A stretch of 64,000 bases of DNA from Shimia sp039969785. GTDB taxonomy: Bacteria > Pseudomonadota > Alphaproteobacteria > Rhodobacterales > Rhodobacteraceae. A model generated the notes under the pieces. It was given only the letters and a program-made list of their open reading frames with translations. It made no database searches and had not been told where the DNA came from. Below are positions 16,012-25,584 of this stretch, piece after piece. The stretch lies in the NCBI RefSeq assembly GCF_039969785.1, contig NZ_JBDVNC010000044.1:62001-126000 (forward strand), written 5' to 3'. Numbering within the stretch: the first letter of the stretch is position 1; every line of letters begins with the position of its first letter. Made by a program: the position numbers and the translations under genes.

Positions 16012-17367
16012 ATGGAAACGAAAACACAATTAGCAAAGCTGGGGCTATTCGACGCAAAAGTGCCCCGCTACACCAGCTACCCGACGGCGCCGCATTTCAA
16101 CAATGACGTCACCCCGGACATTTATGCGTCGTGGATTCGCGCAATACCCACCGGATCGCAAGTCTCGCTTTACGTGCATGTGCCGTTCTGTCGCAGACTT
16201 TGTTGGTTCTGCGCCTGCCGCACCCAAGGCACCGCCAGCGCCTCTCCGGTTGCAGCCTATGTCGAGACCCTCAAACAGGAATTGGCGCATCTTAAGAAGG
16301 ATTTGCCCGAAGGCGTAACTCTGTCTCGCCTGCATTGGGGCGGCGGCACGCCAACACTGCTGGAACCGGCTATGATGGAAGATCTGGCAGGTGCCATTTT
16401 TGACGTCGCACAGATGGCTGAAGGTGGCGAATTCTCGGTTGAGATTGACCCGAACGAAATCGACGATGCGCGTCTGTCCGTTTTGTCTGCGGCCGGCATG
16501 AACCGGGCCTCTATCGGGGTTCAGGACTTCGACGATGAAATCCAGAAGACAATCGGGCGCATCCAAAGCTATGAAATAACCCGCGACGCGGTCGAAGCGA
16601 TTCGCTCGCATGGTGTCAAAAGCCTGAACGCCGACATTCTCTTTGGTCTGCCACACCAGTCTCAGGCCAGAATCACCGAAAGCGTACAAAAGCTGTTGTC
16701 GCTCTCCCCGGATCGGGTTGCGCTTTATGGATATGCGCATGTGCCATGGATGGCCAAACGCCAACAGATGATTCCGTCCGACGCTTTGCCCACCCCGCAG
16801 GAACGGCTGGCGCTGTTTGAAACTGCGCGCAAACTGTTCATGTGGGACAATTACGAAGAAATCGGAATCGACCATTTCGCCACCAAAGAAGACGGCCTGT
16901 CCGTAGCGCTTAAAAACGGCACGCTGCGTCGTAACTTTCAGGGCTACACCGACGATCAGGCCGATGTGCTGATTGGTGTCGGCGCCTCTTCGATTGCGCG
17001 CTTCCCCCAGGGCTTCGCGCAAAACGCACCTGCAACTTCGGTCCATACCGGAGCCGTTCGTGACAATCGCTATTCGACCTCGCGCGGTCACGTCTTCAAG
17101 GGCGAAGACAAAATGCGATCACGCCTGATCGAGGCTCTGATGTGCGATTTCCGGATCGACACTGCCGAAATCGTCGACACCTTTGACATCTCCCGCGCGG
17201 ATCTGACGGCGATGTACAACGACGTCATGACACAATTCCCCGATGTCCTGACGCTCGGCCCTGATGGTCTCTTTATTCCGCCAGAGGTGCGCCCACTGAC
17301 ACGTATGGTGGCCCGCGCATTTGACGCCTATGACCACCCCAAAACCGCACACAGCTCAGCGATCTGA
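16012..17367 (+). CDS. hemN: Oxygen-independent coproporphyrinogen III dehydrogenase HemN
   Basis: 451 residues. The radical SAM motif is C60-X3-C64-X2-C67 in HVPFCRRLCWFC, followed by the HemN-type extra cysteine (C69), GGGTPT, and a C-terminal HemN domain. N-terminal VPRYTSYPTAPHF is diagnostic of true HemN rather than HemW. It decarboxylates coproporphyrinogen III to protoporphyrinogen IX without oxygen, supplying heme for the cbb3 oxidase. The start has almost no leader if the FNR box acts from its usual position. Confidence 0.96.
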   Translation: METKTQLAKLGLFDAKVPRYTSYPTAPHFNNDVTPDIYASWIRAIPTGSQVSLYVHVPFCRRLCWFCACRTQGTASASPVAAYVETLKQELAHLKKDLPEGVTLSRLHWGGGTPTLLEPAMMEDLAGAIFDVAQMAEGGEFSVEIDPNEIDDARLSVLSAAGMNRASIGVQDFDDEIQKTIGRIQSYEITRDAVEAIRSHGVKSLNADILFGLPHQSQARITESVQKLLSLSPDRVALYGYAHVPWMAKRQQMIPSDALPTPQERLALFETARKLFMWDNYEEIGIDHFATKEDGLSVALKNGTLRRNFQGYTDDQADVLIGVGASSIARFPQGFAQNAPATSVHTGAVRDNRYSTSRGHVFKGEDKMRSRLIEALMCDFRIDTAEIVDTFDISRADLTAMYNDVMTQFPDVLTLGPDGLFIPPEVRPLTRMVARAFDAYDHPKTAHSSAI

Positions 17368-17390
17368 GGTTTGGCGAACATCTGAATGAA

Positions 17391-17424
17391 AAAACACGCG
17401 CTCCTGGTGGCGCGTGTTTTTGTT
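17391..17424. terminator. Bidirectional terminator between hemN and yejF
   Basis: Perfect 11-base stem AAAACACGCGC / GCGCGTGTTTT with an eight-base loop; T runs on both strands (TTTTTGTTTT on the plus side). Confidence 0.88.
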
Positions 17425-17457
17425 TTCCACTTTGAACGACCAGCCTGAGCGCCGGAA

Positions 17458-19053
17458 TTAACCTGCCGATCGCAGATCAGGCGCTGCCGACAGCAATTCG
17501 CGCGTATATTCTGTGCCGGGTGTCTCAAACACCGTGCGCGCATCGCCTTGCTCCACAACATCCCCGGCTTTCATCACCATGATCTTGTGGCTCATCGCCC
17601 GCACCACATGCAAATCGTGGCTGATAAACAGATAGGCCAGCCCGTATTTGCGCTGAAGGTTGCGCAACAGGTCAACGATCTGCACCTGCACCGTCATATC
17701 CAACGCCGAGGTCGGCTCGTCCAGAACCACCAGCTTGGGTCGCAGGATCATCGCCCGCGCAATCGCGATCCGCTGCCGTTGCCCCCCGGAAAACTCATGC
17801 GGATACCGATCCATCGTCGCGGGGTCTAACCCGACCTCTTCCATCACTTCGGCCACCAGCGTGCGCGTATCGCGCCCATCCGGAGTGCCGTGCACGCCCA
17901 GCCCTTCGGCGATGATCTGTTCACAGGTCATGCGCGGGCTCAGCGATCCAAACGGGTCCTGAAAAACGATCTGCATGTCTTTGCGTAAATTGCGTAGCTC
18001 GCGCGTTGACCAACTGCGCACATCCTGCCCGTCAAAGGTGATCCCGCCTTCGGATGAGATCAGCCGCATGACCGCCAGCGCAAGGGTGGTTTTACCAGAT
18101 CCGCTTTCCCCAACCACGCCCAGCGTTTCGCCGGCACGCACATCCATGGTTGCGTCGTTGACGGCCTTGACATGGCCCACCGTGCGCTTGAAAAACCCCT
18201 GCTGAATTGGGAACCATACCTTTAGCCCATCAGTTTTGGCCACAACCGGCGCGTCGGCTGCTACCGGATCAGGCGCCCCGACGGCGCGCGCGCTCAGCAG
18301 TTTGCGGGTATATTCATGCCTTGGGTTGGCAAAAATTTCGGCCACAGGTCCAGCTTCGACAATTTCGCCGTCTTTCATCACGCAAACCTTGTCGGCAATG
18401 CGCTGCACGATGCCCAGATCATGGGTGATGAACAGCAGCCCCATACCTTCCGAGGATTTCAGCTCTGCCAGCAGTTCCAGAATTTGCGCCTGAATGGTCA
18501 CGTCCAACGCGGTTGTCGGCTCGTCCGCAATCAGAATGTCGGGCTTGTTGGCCAAAGCCATGGCAATCATCACCCGCTGGCGCTGTCCACCGCTCAACTG
18601 ATGGGGATAAGCACCAAGACGGCTCTCGGCGTCCCGAATGCCGACTTTCTCCATCAATTCAATGATCCGCTTTCGCGCGGCATCCCCGACGATGCCCTGA
18701 TGCAAAGCCAGGCTTTCCTCCAGCTGCTTTTCCAGCGTGTGCAGGGGATTCAACGAGGTCATTGGCTCCTGAAAGATAAAGGAAATGTCGTTGCCGCGCA
18801 CATCGCGCAAACGGCCGTCTGACGCGCCGATCATCTCCTGCCCGTCATAGGTCACAGATCCGGACACTTCGGCGCTGGCCGGAAGCAATGACACCGTGCT
18901 CAGCGCAGTCACAGATTTACCCGACCCGGACTCGCCCACCAACGCCACGGTCTCGCCGCGATCCACGCTAAAGGACACGCCCTTGACCGCTGCGGCAACC
19001 TGCCCGTCCTGACGAAACCCGACATTCAGGTTTTTGACTTCGAGAATGCTCAT
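17458..19053 (-). CDS. yejF: Peptide ABC transporter, duplicated ATP-binding subunit (YejF)
   Basis: 531 residues with two full ABC ATPase domains. Each has Walker A (GESGSGKS near 40, GESGSGKT near 318), the signature LSGGQRQR or FSGGQRQR, and Walker B (LIADEPTTALD, VVLDEPTSALD), each followed by the oligopeptide-type C-terminal extension. This fused form is typical of the YejABEF importer, which takes up peptides including microcin C-like compounds. Its ATG overlaps the yejE stop by 4 bases. Confidence 0.94.
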   Translation of the reverse strand: MSILEVKNLNVGFRQDGQVAAAVKGVSFSVDRGETVALVGESGSGKSVTALSTVSLLPASAEVSGSVTYDGQEMIGASDGRLRDVRGNDISFIFQEPMTSLNPLHTLEKQLEESLALHQGIVGDAARKRIIELMEKVGIRDAESRLGAYPHQLSGGQRQRVMIAMALANKPDILIADEPTTALDVTIQAQILELLAELKSSEGMGLLFITHDLGIVQRIADKVCVMKDGEIVEAGPVAEIFANPRHEYTRKLLSARAVGAPDPVAADAPVVAKTDGLKVWFPIQQGFFKRTVGHVKAVNDATMDVRAGETLGVVGESGSGKTTLALAVMRLISSEGGITFDGQDVRSWSTRELRNLRKDMQIVFQDPFGSLSPRMTCEQIIAEGLGVHGTPDGRDTRTLVAEVMEEVGLDPATMDRYPHEFSGGQRQRIAIARAMILRPKLVVLDEPTSALDMTVQVQIVDLLRNLQRKYGLAYLFISHDLHVVRAMSHKIMVMKAGDVVEQGDARTVFETPGTEYTRELLSAAPDLRSAG

Positions 19054-20156
19054 GAAAAGGTCTTTCTGGGATCAAACGCGTCACGCACGCCTTCAAAGAT
19101 AAACACCAGCAGCGACAGCATAATGGCAAAGGCGAAAAAGGCGGTGAACCCCAGCCACGGCGCCTGCAGATTCTGCTTAGCCTGCAATGTCAGCTCGCCC
19201 AGACTAGGTGCCGATGACGGCAACCCAAACCCAAGAAAATCAAGCCCAGCCAGCGTGCTGATCGTACCGGTGACAATAAACGGCAGCATCGTCACCGTGG
19301 CCACCATCGCGTTGGGCAACATATGCCGGAACATGATCACCCTGTTGCTGACACCCAGCGCCCGCGCGGCCCGCACATATTCCAGATTGCGCGCCCGCAA
19401 GAACTCTGCGCGCACCACGCCCACCAGCGCGGTCCAGCCAAACAGCACCGTCAACAGCACCAGCAACCAGAAACTGCGCCCCAGAATGGCGAACATGATG
19501 ATGATCACATAAAGGCTTGGCGTCGCGCCCCATATCTCGATCACACGTTGGAAAATCAAATCGGTCTTGCCGCCGAAAAAGCCCTGTATTGCCCCGGCGA
19601 CAATGCCAACAACGCTTGCCAATGTGGTCACGATCAAAGTGAAAAATATCGACAGTCTGAAGCCATAGATAACCCGTGCCAGAACATCGCGTTTACGGTC
19701 ATCCGTGCCCAGCCAGTTCTGCCCATTGGGCGGCAACGGCGCGGCCCCCGGCCGGTTGACCGGCGTGTCAAAGCTGTAGGGGATCAGCGGCCAAAGCGCC
19801 CAGCCCTTTTCAAACCCATCCTCGGCAAAACTGCCTGCCTTCACTTGTTCCAGTATCTCTTCGGGTTCGTCAAAACAGGTCTCGATCCCACCCGTGGCAA
19901 CCAGACATTGCACAACCGGGTCGCCATAATCGGCCTCGGTTTTGAAATCCCCGCCAAACGCGGTTTCAGGATAAAACTTGAACACCGGCGCGAAGATCTC
20001 ACCCCGATAGCTCAGCAGGATCGGACGGTCATTCGCCAATACTTCGGCAAACAACGACAACCCGAATGTGATCGTGAAAATGATCAACGACCAAAGCGCA
20101 CGCCGGTTGCGTTTGAAATTGCGCCAGCGGCGCTGGTTCAGAGGAGACAACGCCAT
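19050..20156 (-). CDS. yejE: Peptide ABC transporter permease YejE
   Basis: 368 residues of the OppC/DppC class with six membrane helices. An N-terminal helix (about 22-42) is followed by a long periplasmic insert (about 50-135) characteristic of YejE, then the permease domain with the EAA-like loop (EFLRARNLEYVRAARALGVS). It overlaps yejB by one base and yejF by four, so translation is coupled. Confidence 0.94.
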   Translation of the reverse strand: MALSPLNQRRWRNFKRNRRALWSLIIFTITFGLSLFAEVLANDRPILLSYRGEIFAPVFKFYPETAFGGDFKTEADYGDPVVQCLVATGGIETCFDEPEEILEQVKAGSFAEDGFEKGWALWPLIPYSFDTPVNRPGAAPLPPNGQNWLGTDDRKRDVLARVIYGFRLSIFFTLIVTTLASVVGIVAGAIQGFFGGKTDLIFQRVIEIWGATPSLYVIIIMFAILGRSFWLLVLLTVLFGWTALVGVVRAEFLRARNLEYVRAARALGVSNRVIMFRHMLPNAMVATVTMLPFIVTGTISTLAGLDFLGFGLPSSAPSLGELTLQAKQNLQAPWLGFTAFFAFAIMLSLLVFIFEGVRDAFDPRKTFS

Positions 20157-21241
20157 CAGCCTTCCCTCCGCTCAAAATCAATCCGTGGATCAACGATCAC
20201 ATACATCAGGTCCGACAGGATCCCCACCACGAGGCCGATTAGGCCAAAGATAAACAAGGTGCCAAAGATCACCGGGTAATCCCGCGCCACGGCGGCCTCA
20301 AACCCAAGCCGCCCCAGACCGTCCAGCGAAAAGATCGTCTCGATCAGCACCGATCCCCCAAAGAACACCCCGATGAACACCGCCGGAAAACCGGCAATCA
20401 CGATCAGCATCGCATTGCGGAACACATGTCCATACAGCACCTGACGTTCGTTCAATCCCTTGGCACGTGCGGTCATGACATAGTGTTTCTTGATCTCATC
20501 CAGAAACGAGTTCTTGGTCAGAAGTGTCAACGTGGCAAAGGCCGCAATGGTCGACGCAATCACCGGCAGTGCGATGTGCCAGACATAATCCAGCGCCTTG
20601 CCAACAAATGTCAGGCTTTCGAAATTGTCCGATGTCAGACCCCTGAGCGGGAATATCTGCCAATATGTACCGCCTGCGAACAGAACCAACAGCATGATCG
20701 CAAACAGGAAACCGGGGATCGCATACGCCACGATAATCACACCAGACGTCCATGTATCAAAGGTCGATCCGTCTTTGACCGCCTTGCGAATACCCAGCGG
20801 GATCGACACGAGATAGGCAATCAACGTCGACCAAAGCCCAAGCGTAATAGAGACCGGCATTTTCTCTAACACCAGATCCACCACGGAAATTTTTCGGAAA
20901 TAACTCTCGCCAAAATCCAGCGTCAGATAGTTGCCCATCATATTCAGAAACCGGGTCAGCGGCGGCTTGTCAAAGCCGAACTCTTTCTCCAGTTCTTCAA
21001 TGAATTCCTTAGGCAAACCGCGCGCGCCCAGATATTCGCTGTCGGACCCAAAGGTCTCTTCCGCGACTTCGTCATTGCCCCCGGCAAAGCCCGAAAACAC
21101 ATCTCCCTCGCCCTGCATCTGGGCCAGTATCTGTTCGATCGGACCGCCCGGCACAAACTGCACCAGCGTAAAGTTGATAATCATCATCCCAAGCAATGTC
21201 GGGATCACAAGCAATAGTCTTCGGAGTATGTAAGCGCCCAA
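20156..21241 (-). CDS. yejB: Peptide ABC transporter permease YejB
   Basis: 361 residues of the OppB/DppB class: N-terminal MGAYILRRLLLVIPTLLGMMIINF membrane helix, five more helices, and the EAA-like loop near KHYVMTARAKGLNERQVL. An acidic periplasmic insert (about 45-90) matches YejB length. It follows yejA by 6 bases and forms the membrane channel with YejE. Confidence 0.94.
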   Translation of the reverse strand: MGAYILRRLLLVIPTLLGMMIINFTLVQFVPGGPIEQILAQMQGEGDVFSGFAGGNDEVAEETFGSDSEYLGARGLPKEFIEELEKEFGFDKPPLTRFLNMMGNYLTLDFGESYFRKISVVDLVLEKMPVSITLGLWSTLIAYLVSIPLGIRKAVKDGSTFDTWTSGVIIVAYAIPGFLFAIMLLVLFAGGTYWQIFPLRGLTSDNFESLTFVGKALDYVWHIALPVIASTIAAFATLTLLTKNSFLDEIKKHYVMTARAKGLNERQVLYGHVFRNAMLIVIAGFPAVFIGVFFGGSVLIETIFSLDGLGRLGFEAAVARDYPVIFGTLFIFGLIGLVVGILSDLMYVIVDPRIDFERREG

Positions 21242-21247
21242 GAATCG

Positions 21248-23188
21248 TTACCTCAAAGCGCCAGAGGCTTTGAGCGCCTGTTGTTTCTCTTCATTGAGCC
21301 ACCAGAAATCCAGCACCCCAACCGCAAGCGGTGGCAATTCTGCGGGTCGTTCATACATGTTGTAATACGCCACCCAGTTTTCCGGCACGAACCCACCCGG
21401 AACAATCACGCGCTCATAGCGTAACGCCCGATCCAGCGCCGTCAGCGCGACGACTTCTTCTTCGCGCGAGCTGGTGCCCAACGCGGCGTCAATAATTGCA
21501 TCCACCATCGGGCTGCGCAATGCGGACGGGTTGTAGGACGAAACCACTGCGGTTTCTGATCCAAACAGCTGTCGCAATCCGGTGCCTGCTGCTGAGAATG
21601 ACAGGATACGCGTATGGATCAGATCATAAGCCTTATCGAGGAACCGCTGCTGTCCCTGCGCGCTGTCCACCTTGTCGGCCTTCACCTGAATACCCCAGTT
21701 TTCCAGCGTCTTCACATAGGTTTCGATGCTTGCCAGACGGGTGTCGTCCCAGCTTGAAATAACCAGAAAATCCAGTGACATCTGCTGGCCGTTCTCATCC
21801 ACCAGCTTGCCCGCATCATTCACCTGCCAACCGGCCTCCGCCAACAGCCGCAACGCCGTGCGCTTGTTGCGCCGGTCAACCGGGGTCGAGGCATTGGACG
21901 TGTGCGCCATCACCGCCGGTTCACTCAGCATCTCTGGCGGCACCACATCGCCAAGCGACTGCAAAAGCGCCAGTTCCGCGCCTTCTGGAACGCCTTTGGC
22001 CTCCCATTCCTGCCCCTGCACAAACGAATTGATCTGTGTGGTCAGGTCATATTGCAACGACTCGCGCGTCCATTCAAAGTTGAACGCCAAAGACAACGCA
22101 TGGCGCACCGTGCGGTTATCCAGGGGCGCTTTGGTCGTGTTGAAAATCACACCGCTGTTGTTGGGCGCGGTGCCATCCGGCAGCGCTTCTTTGATGACAT
22201 CACCGCGCTCAACACCCGGGAAATCATATCCGGTCGACCACCGCTTGGTCGATCCTTCTGAGCGGAACGTATAAACTCCCGCCTTAAAGGCCTCGAACTC
22301 GGCGGTCGCGTCCGAGAAATACTCAATACGCACACGATCAAAGTTGTGGCGCCCAATATTGGCCGGGTGATCCCAGCCCCAATAATTGGGGTTCCGTTCA
22401 TACACCACGTAGCGATTAAATTCATAATCACCCACCTGATACGGCCCCGATGCCATTGGCGACATCACCGAAGGTTCGTCCAGCCGTTCACCAGTTTCCG
22501 CGTACCATTTCTCTGAGAAGATCGGGGTGCCCCCCACCTGGCTGACAAGCGAGCGGCGCGAAATGCCGTCAACAAACTTGTATCTCAGCGTGTGGTCATC
22601 AACGACCTCGACGGCTTCGATCCGCTCTTTGACCGAGCGCGCAAACGACCGGATGCCCTGCTCCAGGAACAGGTTATGTGTAAAGGCAGCATCCTGCGCG
22701 CGTACCGGAGAGCCATCGCGGAACACCACATCGTCGCGCATGTGGAACACACACCATGTTTTGTCTTTGGGATATTCCACCTCGCGCGCGATCAGACAGT
22801 AGCTGTCTGTGATCGAATCCGCCGGCAACCCGCCGCCCCATGGCATTTCGCCAAACATCGCTTCGCCAACAATGCCCGAACTGGTTTCCGGATTGCCACG
22901 CCATGCCCATCGGTTGAACCCGTCAAACGATCCGCGCGTGCTCAGGGTAATCTCGCCACCCTTCGGCGCATTTGGGTTCACATAATCGAAATGCGGGAAA
23001 TCCTTGGGATACTTCAGATCGCCAAAAAACGAATACCCGTGCGACCGAATAATGTCGTCACCTTCGCTGGCCATTGCAAACCGACCACCTGACCCGGCAC
23101 CGAAAACAGCTGCACTTGCCCCCATAAGACGTAACGCGCCGCGGCGATCAAACATCGGTCCGGCGATTTTAAAGGTCTTTTCGGTCAT
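21248..23188 (-). CDS. yejA: Peptide ABC transporter substrate-binding protein YejA
   Basis: 646 residues, an extracellular solute-binding protein family 5 member with the GSFDGFNRW and PLxPNAPKGG-like N-terminal region of YejA. The N-terminus carries a twin-arginine type signal (FDRRGALRLMGASAAVFGAG, about 13-32) with cleavage near RFAMA, implying export in a folded state. It binds peptides in the periplasm and delivers them to YejBEF. First gene of the yejABEF operon. Confidence 0.93.
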   Translation of the reverse strand: MTEKTFKIAGPMFDRRGALRLMGASAAVFGAGSGGRFAMASEGDDIIRSHGYSFFGDLKYPKDFPHFDYVNPNAPKGGEITLSTRGSFDGFNRWAWRGNPETSSGIVGEAMFGEMPWGGGLPADSITDSYCLIAREVEYPKDKTWCVFHMRDDVVFRDGSPVRAQDAAFTHNLFLEQGIRSFARSVKERIEAVEVVDDHTLRYKFVDGISRRSLVSQVGGTPIFSEKWYAETGERLDEPSVMSPMASGPYQVGDYEFNRYVVYERNPNYWGWDHPANIGRHNFDRVRIEYFSDATAEFEAFKAGVYTFRSEGSTKRWSTGYDFPGVERGDVIKEALPDGTAPNNSGVIFNTTKAPLDNRTVRHALSLAFNFEWTRESLQYDLTTQINSFVQGQEWEAKGVPEGAELALLQSLGDVVPPEMLSEPAVMAHTSNASTPVDRRNKRTALRLLAEAGWQVNDAGKLVDENGQQMSLDFLVISSWDDTRLASIETYVKTLENWGIQVKADKVDSAQGQQRFLDKAYDLIHTRILSFSAAGTGLRQLFGSETAVVSSYNPSALRSPMVDAIIDAALGTSSREEEVVALTALDRALRYERVIVPGGFVPENWVAYYNMYERPAELPPLAVGVLDFWWLNEEKQQALKASGALR

Positions 23189-23360
23189 GTGGCCTCTCCT
23201 GCGATTAGGCGTGTTCGCACTTGTTTTTGTGTTGGTAAGCTAATGGTGCATACGCCTGACATTCAAGTTCGGATTGCGTCAACAACGTGTGAAAACGTCG
23301 TGCGCAGCCGATAACGACACGCAACGGCCAAAGATGGAAGGTTTTTCAGGGGATTTTGGT

Positions 23361-23454
23361 GAGAGGCTGGACAACGACCCAAGCGGGGCTCGTTACGGCT
23401 GCTTCCTTCCGGATCTGACCGAGTTGGCGAGGCGCATGCCCGCGCCAACCTCTC
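23361..23454 (-). ncRNA. ffs: Signal recognition particle RNA, small bacterial type (4.5S)
   Basis: The minus strand carries the universally conserved SRP domain IV: GGTCAGATCC, the GGAA tetraloop, then GGAAGCAGCC. The ends pair through a 10-base helix (GAGAGGTTGG with CCAGCCTCTC, one G-U). Length is about 94 bases, the compact alpha-proteobacterial form. It binds Ffh, whose gene is at 48.8 kb in this window. Exact ends are set by the closing helix and are accurate to a few bases. Confidence 0.93.
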
Positions 23455-23461
23455 AAGCGGT

Positions 23462-23490
23462 GATATAGACACGTGCACAAAGCTTTGCAA
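23462..23490 (-). promoter_or_regulatory. Sigma-70 type promoter of ffs
   Basis: On the minus strand TTGCAA (23485-23490) and TATATC (23462-23467) are separated by exactly 17 bases, and the SRP RNA 5' end begins 8 bases below the -10 element. Confidence 0.72.
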
Positions 23491-23491
23491 G

Positions 23492-25372
23492 TCACTCAGA
23501 TGCGCTGTGCCCGCTCAAATCCAATTGAAATCGGACAAAATCAGGATCGGATGTCGCTGCACCCCGAATCTGCACATGTTTCGGCAAAGGATGCGTCAAC
23601 GCACCAACACCGGTTTCAAACTCAACAATCGTATCCGCGACAGGTCTGAACCGCCACGAAGGAATATTACCGGACGTACCTCTGCCAGTGTGCGTCAGAT
23701 GCTCCAGCAATATCTCACGCACGCCGACCGGTGGAAAAGGTATCTGATTTTGCGGATACGCCCCCGGATAATACCCGCCTCCTCCGACGCGATATTCATT
23801 GCTCGCCAGTAAAAACCATTGCGTGGGGTCAAGCAGTGCACCCTCAAAACGTGCGCCACATACCCGATGCGCGCCCGCGTCCCGCATATGCCCAAGGTCA
23901 TCGTATCGCGCCGGTTGGGTCAAATCGATCTCATATGAAAGCCCATAGATCGCCTCGCGATTATACGCAGGCACATCTCTTTCGAACAAAACCTGTCGCT
24001 GACGTCCCGGAACCAACCGACGATAAAGGCTTGCCGACATCTCAAGCCATTCCAGAACCTGTGCGCCGGTCAGCTTCAGAACACTCAGATGGTTCTGATA
24101 ATACTGCATATCCGCCACCGCACGCCGCGCAATCCGGCCAGCGGCAACATCCGTATAATGGCGCCCCCCAGACCGGCCACCACATTTCATCGGGGCCACC
24201 GAGGCAAGTACCGGAAAATCAGAAAACTCAGTTCCTGCAATGCCATTTTTCACATGGGCCAGCTTAGCTTCAGCAACCAATCGCACCGACCGATCGTCCT
24301 CTATCATTGCGAAATAGGACTGTACCGGTGCCTTCAAATCCCCCACAATTTCACGCGTCGAAGACAACGTGCGCGCATGGGCCGGTGCAATCGCCTCAAG
24401 GATATCCGGGTGTTCCGGCGCGCCCAACGCGGGCAAAACGGTTACCTGATGCGCGCCAACACTCCAGCCTGTCGCGGTCCGTTTCAGGTCAAGATCAATG
24501 CGCCCCAGATGTGACCCCATAGCGCCCGGCATCACGGCGGGTTTGCCATGCAACCGGCCCGTGACAGCATCAATCTCTGGATGCGCTGGATGATCCCCTC
24601 CGGGAAATACCTTGTGCGTGTGCCCTGTTACCAACACATCCACATCCTCCAGCGCGGCAATATGCACTGCCGAATTCTCCATCCCGGACACATAGGTTTC
24701 GCTGGAAATCCCGGAATGGACCATGGCCACGACAATATCTGCGCCTTGCCCCTTTAGTTTGCCTACAGCGGCTTTTGCAGCCACCACCATATCCATCGCC
24801 GCTAGCTTATCCCCAACGCGCAGCCGGTCCCACATCACGACCTGCGGCGGCAAAACCCCGAAAACCCCAACCTTTAAGGAATGCTCACGACCATCTGCTG
24901 TCGTCACCGGCACCGGCAATATCATCGTGTCTTGCCACATACCTGAATACGGGTTCTGCGCCCCACCAACAGGGACCAGATTGGCGCATAATAATGGCAT
25001 GTGGGCCTGCCCAAGTACGTGACCCAGATCGGCAGGCTTCAAGTCAAATTCGTGATTGCCCAAAGCGACCGCATCATATTTCAGCACGTTCATCGCCGCA
25101 ATCACCGGATGATTTAGCTCGGGTGCCAACGGTACATGCACGTCCCCCAATGGCGATCCTTGCAAAAAGTCACCGTTGTCCACCAACAAAACGGCACCTG
25201 CCTCTTTACGCGCCTGCTCGATCAAGGTGGCCAACCGCGCCAAAGACCCGGATTCTGCGGGCTCATCCGCGAAATAATCATACGACAACACCCGTGCATG
25301 CACGTCGCTTGTTGCCAGTATTGTCAGGTGCAGCCGGTCAAATTCCATACCGCTCGAGTCATTTTCAGTCAC
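23492..25372 (-). CDS. Metallophosphoesterase, 2',3'-cyclic-nucleotide 2'-phosphodiesterase/3'-nucleotidase type (CpdB-like)
   Basis: 626 residues with the 5'-nucleotidase architecture. The N-terminal calcineurin-like domain has SDVHARVL, NGDFLQG, LGNHEFD and GHTHKVFPG metal-binding motifs (about 20-250); the C-terminal substrate-binding domain has YQNHLSVLKLTGAQVLEWLE and the ASNEYRVGGGGYYPG aromatic loop. CpdB hydrolyses 2',3'-cyclic nucleotides and 3'-nucleotides from RNA breakdown. Unusually, I see no signal peptide: the protein starts MTENDSSGMEFDRLHLT and enters the first strand directly. Its 3' end abuts the ffs promoter region. Confidence 0.88.
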   Translation of the reverse strand: MTENDSSGMEFDRLHLTILATSDVHARVLSYDYFADEPAESGSLARLATLIEQARKEAGAVLLVDNGDFLQGSPLGDVHVPLAPELNHPVIAAMNVLKYDAVALGNHEFDLKPADLGHVLGQAHMPLLCANLVPVGGAQNPYSGMWQDTMILPVPVTTADGREHSLKVGVFGVLPPQVVMWDRLRVGDKLAAMDMVVAAKAAVGKLKGQGADIVVAMVHSGISSETYVSGMENSAVHIAALEDVDVLVTGHTHKVFPGGDHPAHPEIDAVTGRLHGKPAVMPGAMGSHLGRIDLDLKRTATGWSVGAHQVTVLPALGAPEHPDILEAIAPAHARTLSSTREIVGDLKAPVQSYFAMIEDDRSVRLVAEAKLAHVKNGIAGTEFSDFPVLASVAPMKCGGRSGGRHYTDVAAGRIARRAVADMQYYQNHLSVLKLTGAQVLEWLEMSASLYRRLVPGRQRQVLFERDVPAYNREAIYGLSYEIDLTQPARYDDLGHMRDAGAHRVCGARFEGALLDPTQWFLLASNEYRVGGGGYYPGAYPQNQIPFPPVGVREILLEHLTHTGRGTSGNIPSWRFRPVADTIVEFETGVGALTHPLPKHVQIRGAATSDPDFVRFQLDLSGHSASE

Positions 25373-25584
25373 GAAAAACCTGTCATTTATTACAGTTAAA
25401 AATCTTAAATACTGTCGGTACTACTAGGTTACACCTTGCTTTCGTGTCTCCACGCAAGACCCGAAACCAATATATATGATTCAACTTTAAAGAGATGATT
25501 TACAGCAACATTCCCCATTTGGCTTATCAATCTTTTGATTGCCTCTCTCAGCCTGAACTGGCAATCCTGCCGCAGGAGAATTTC

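Noticed and set aside
16045..17091. A 348-codon minus-strand frame opposite hemN
   Set aside because: Shadow of hemN, no domain, no start signal.
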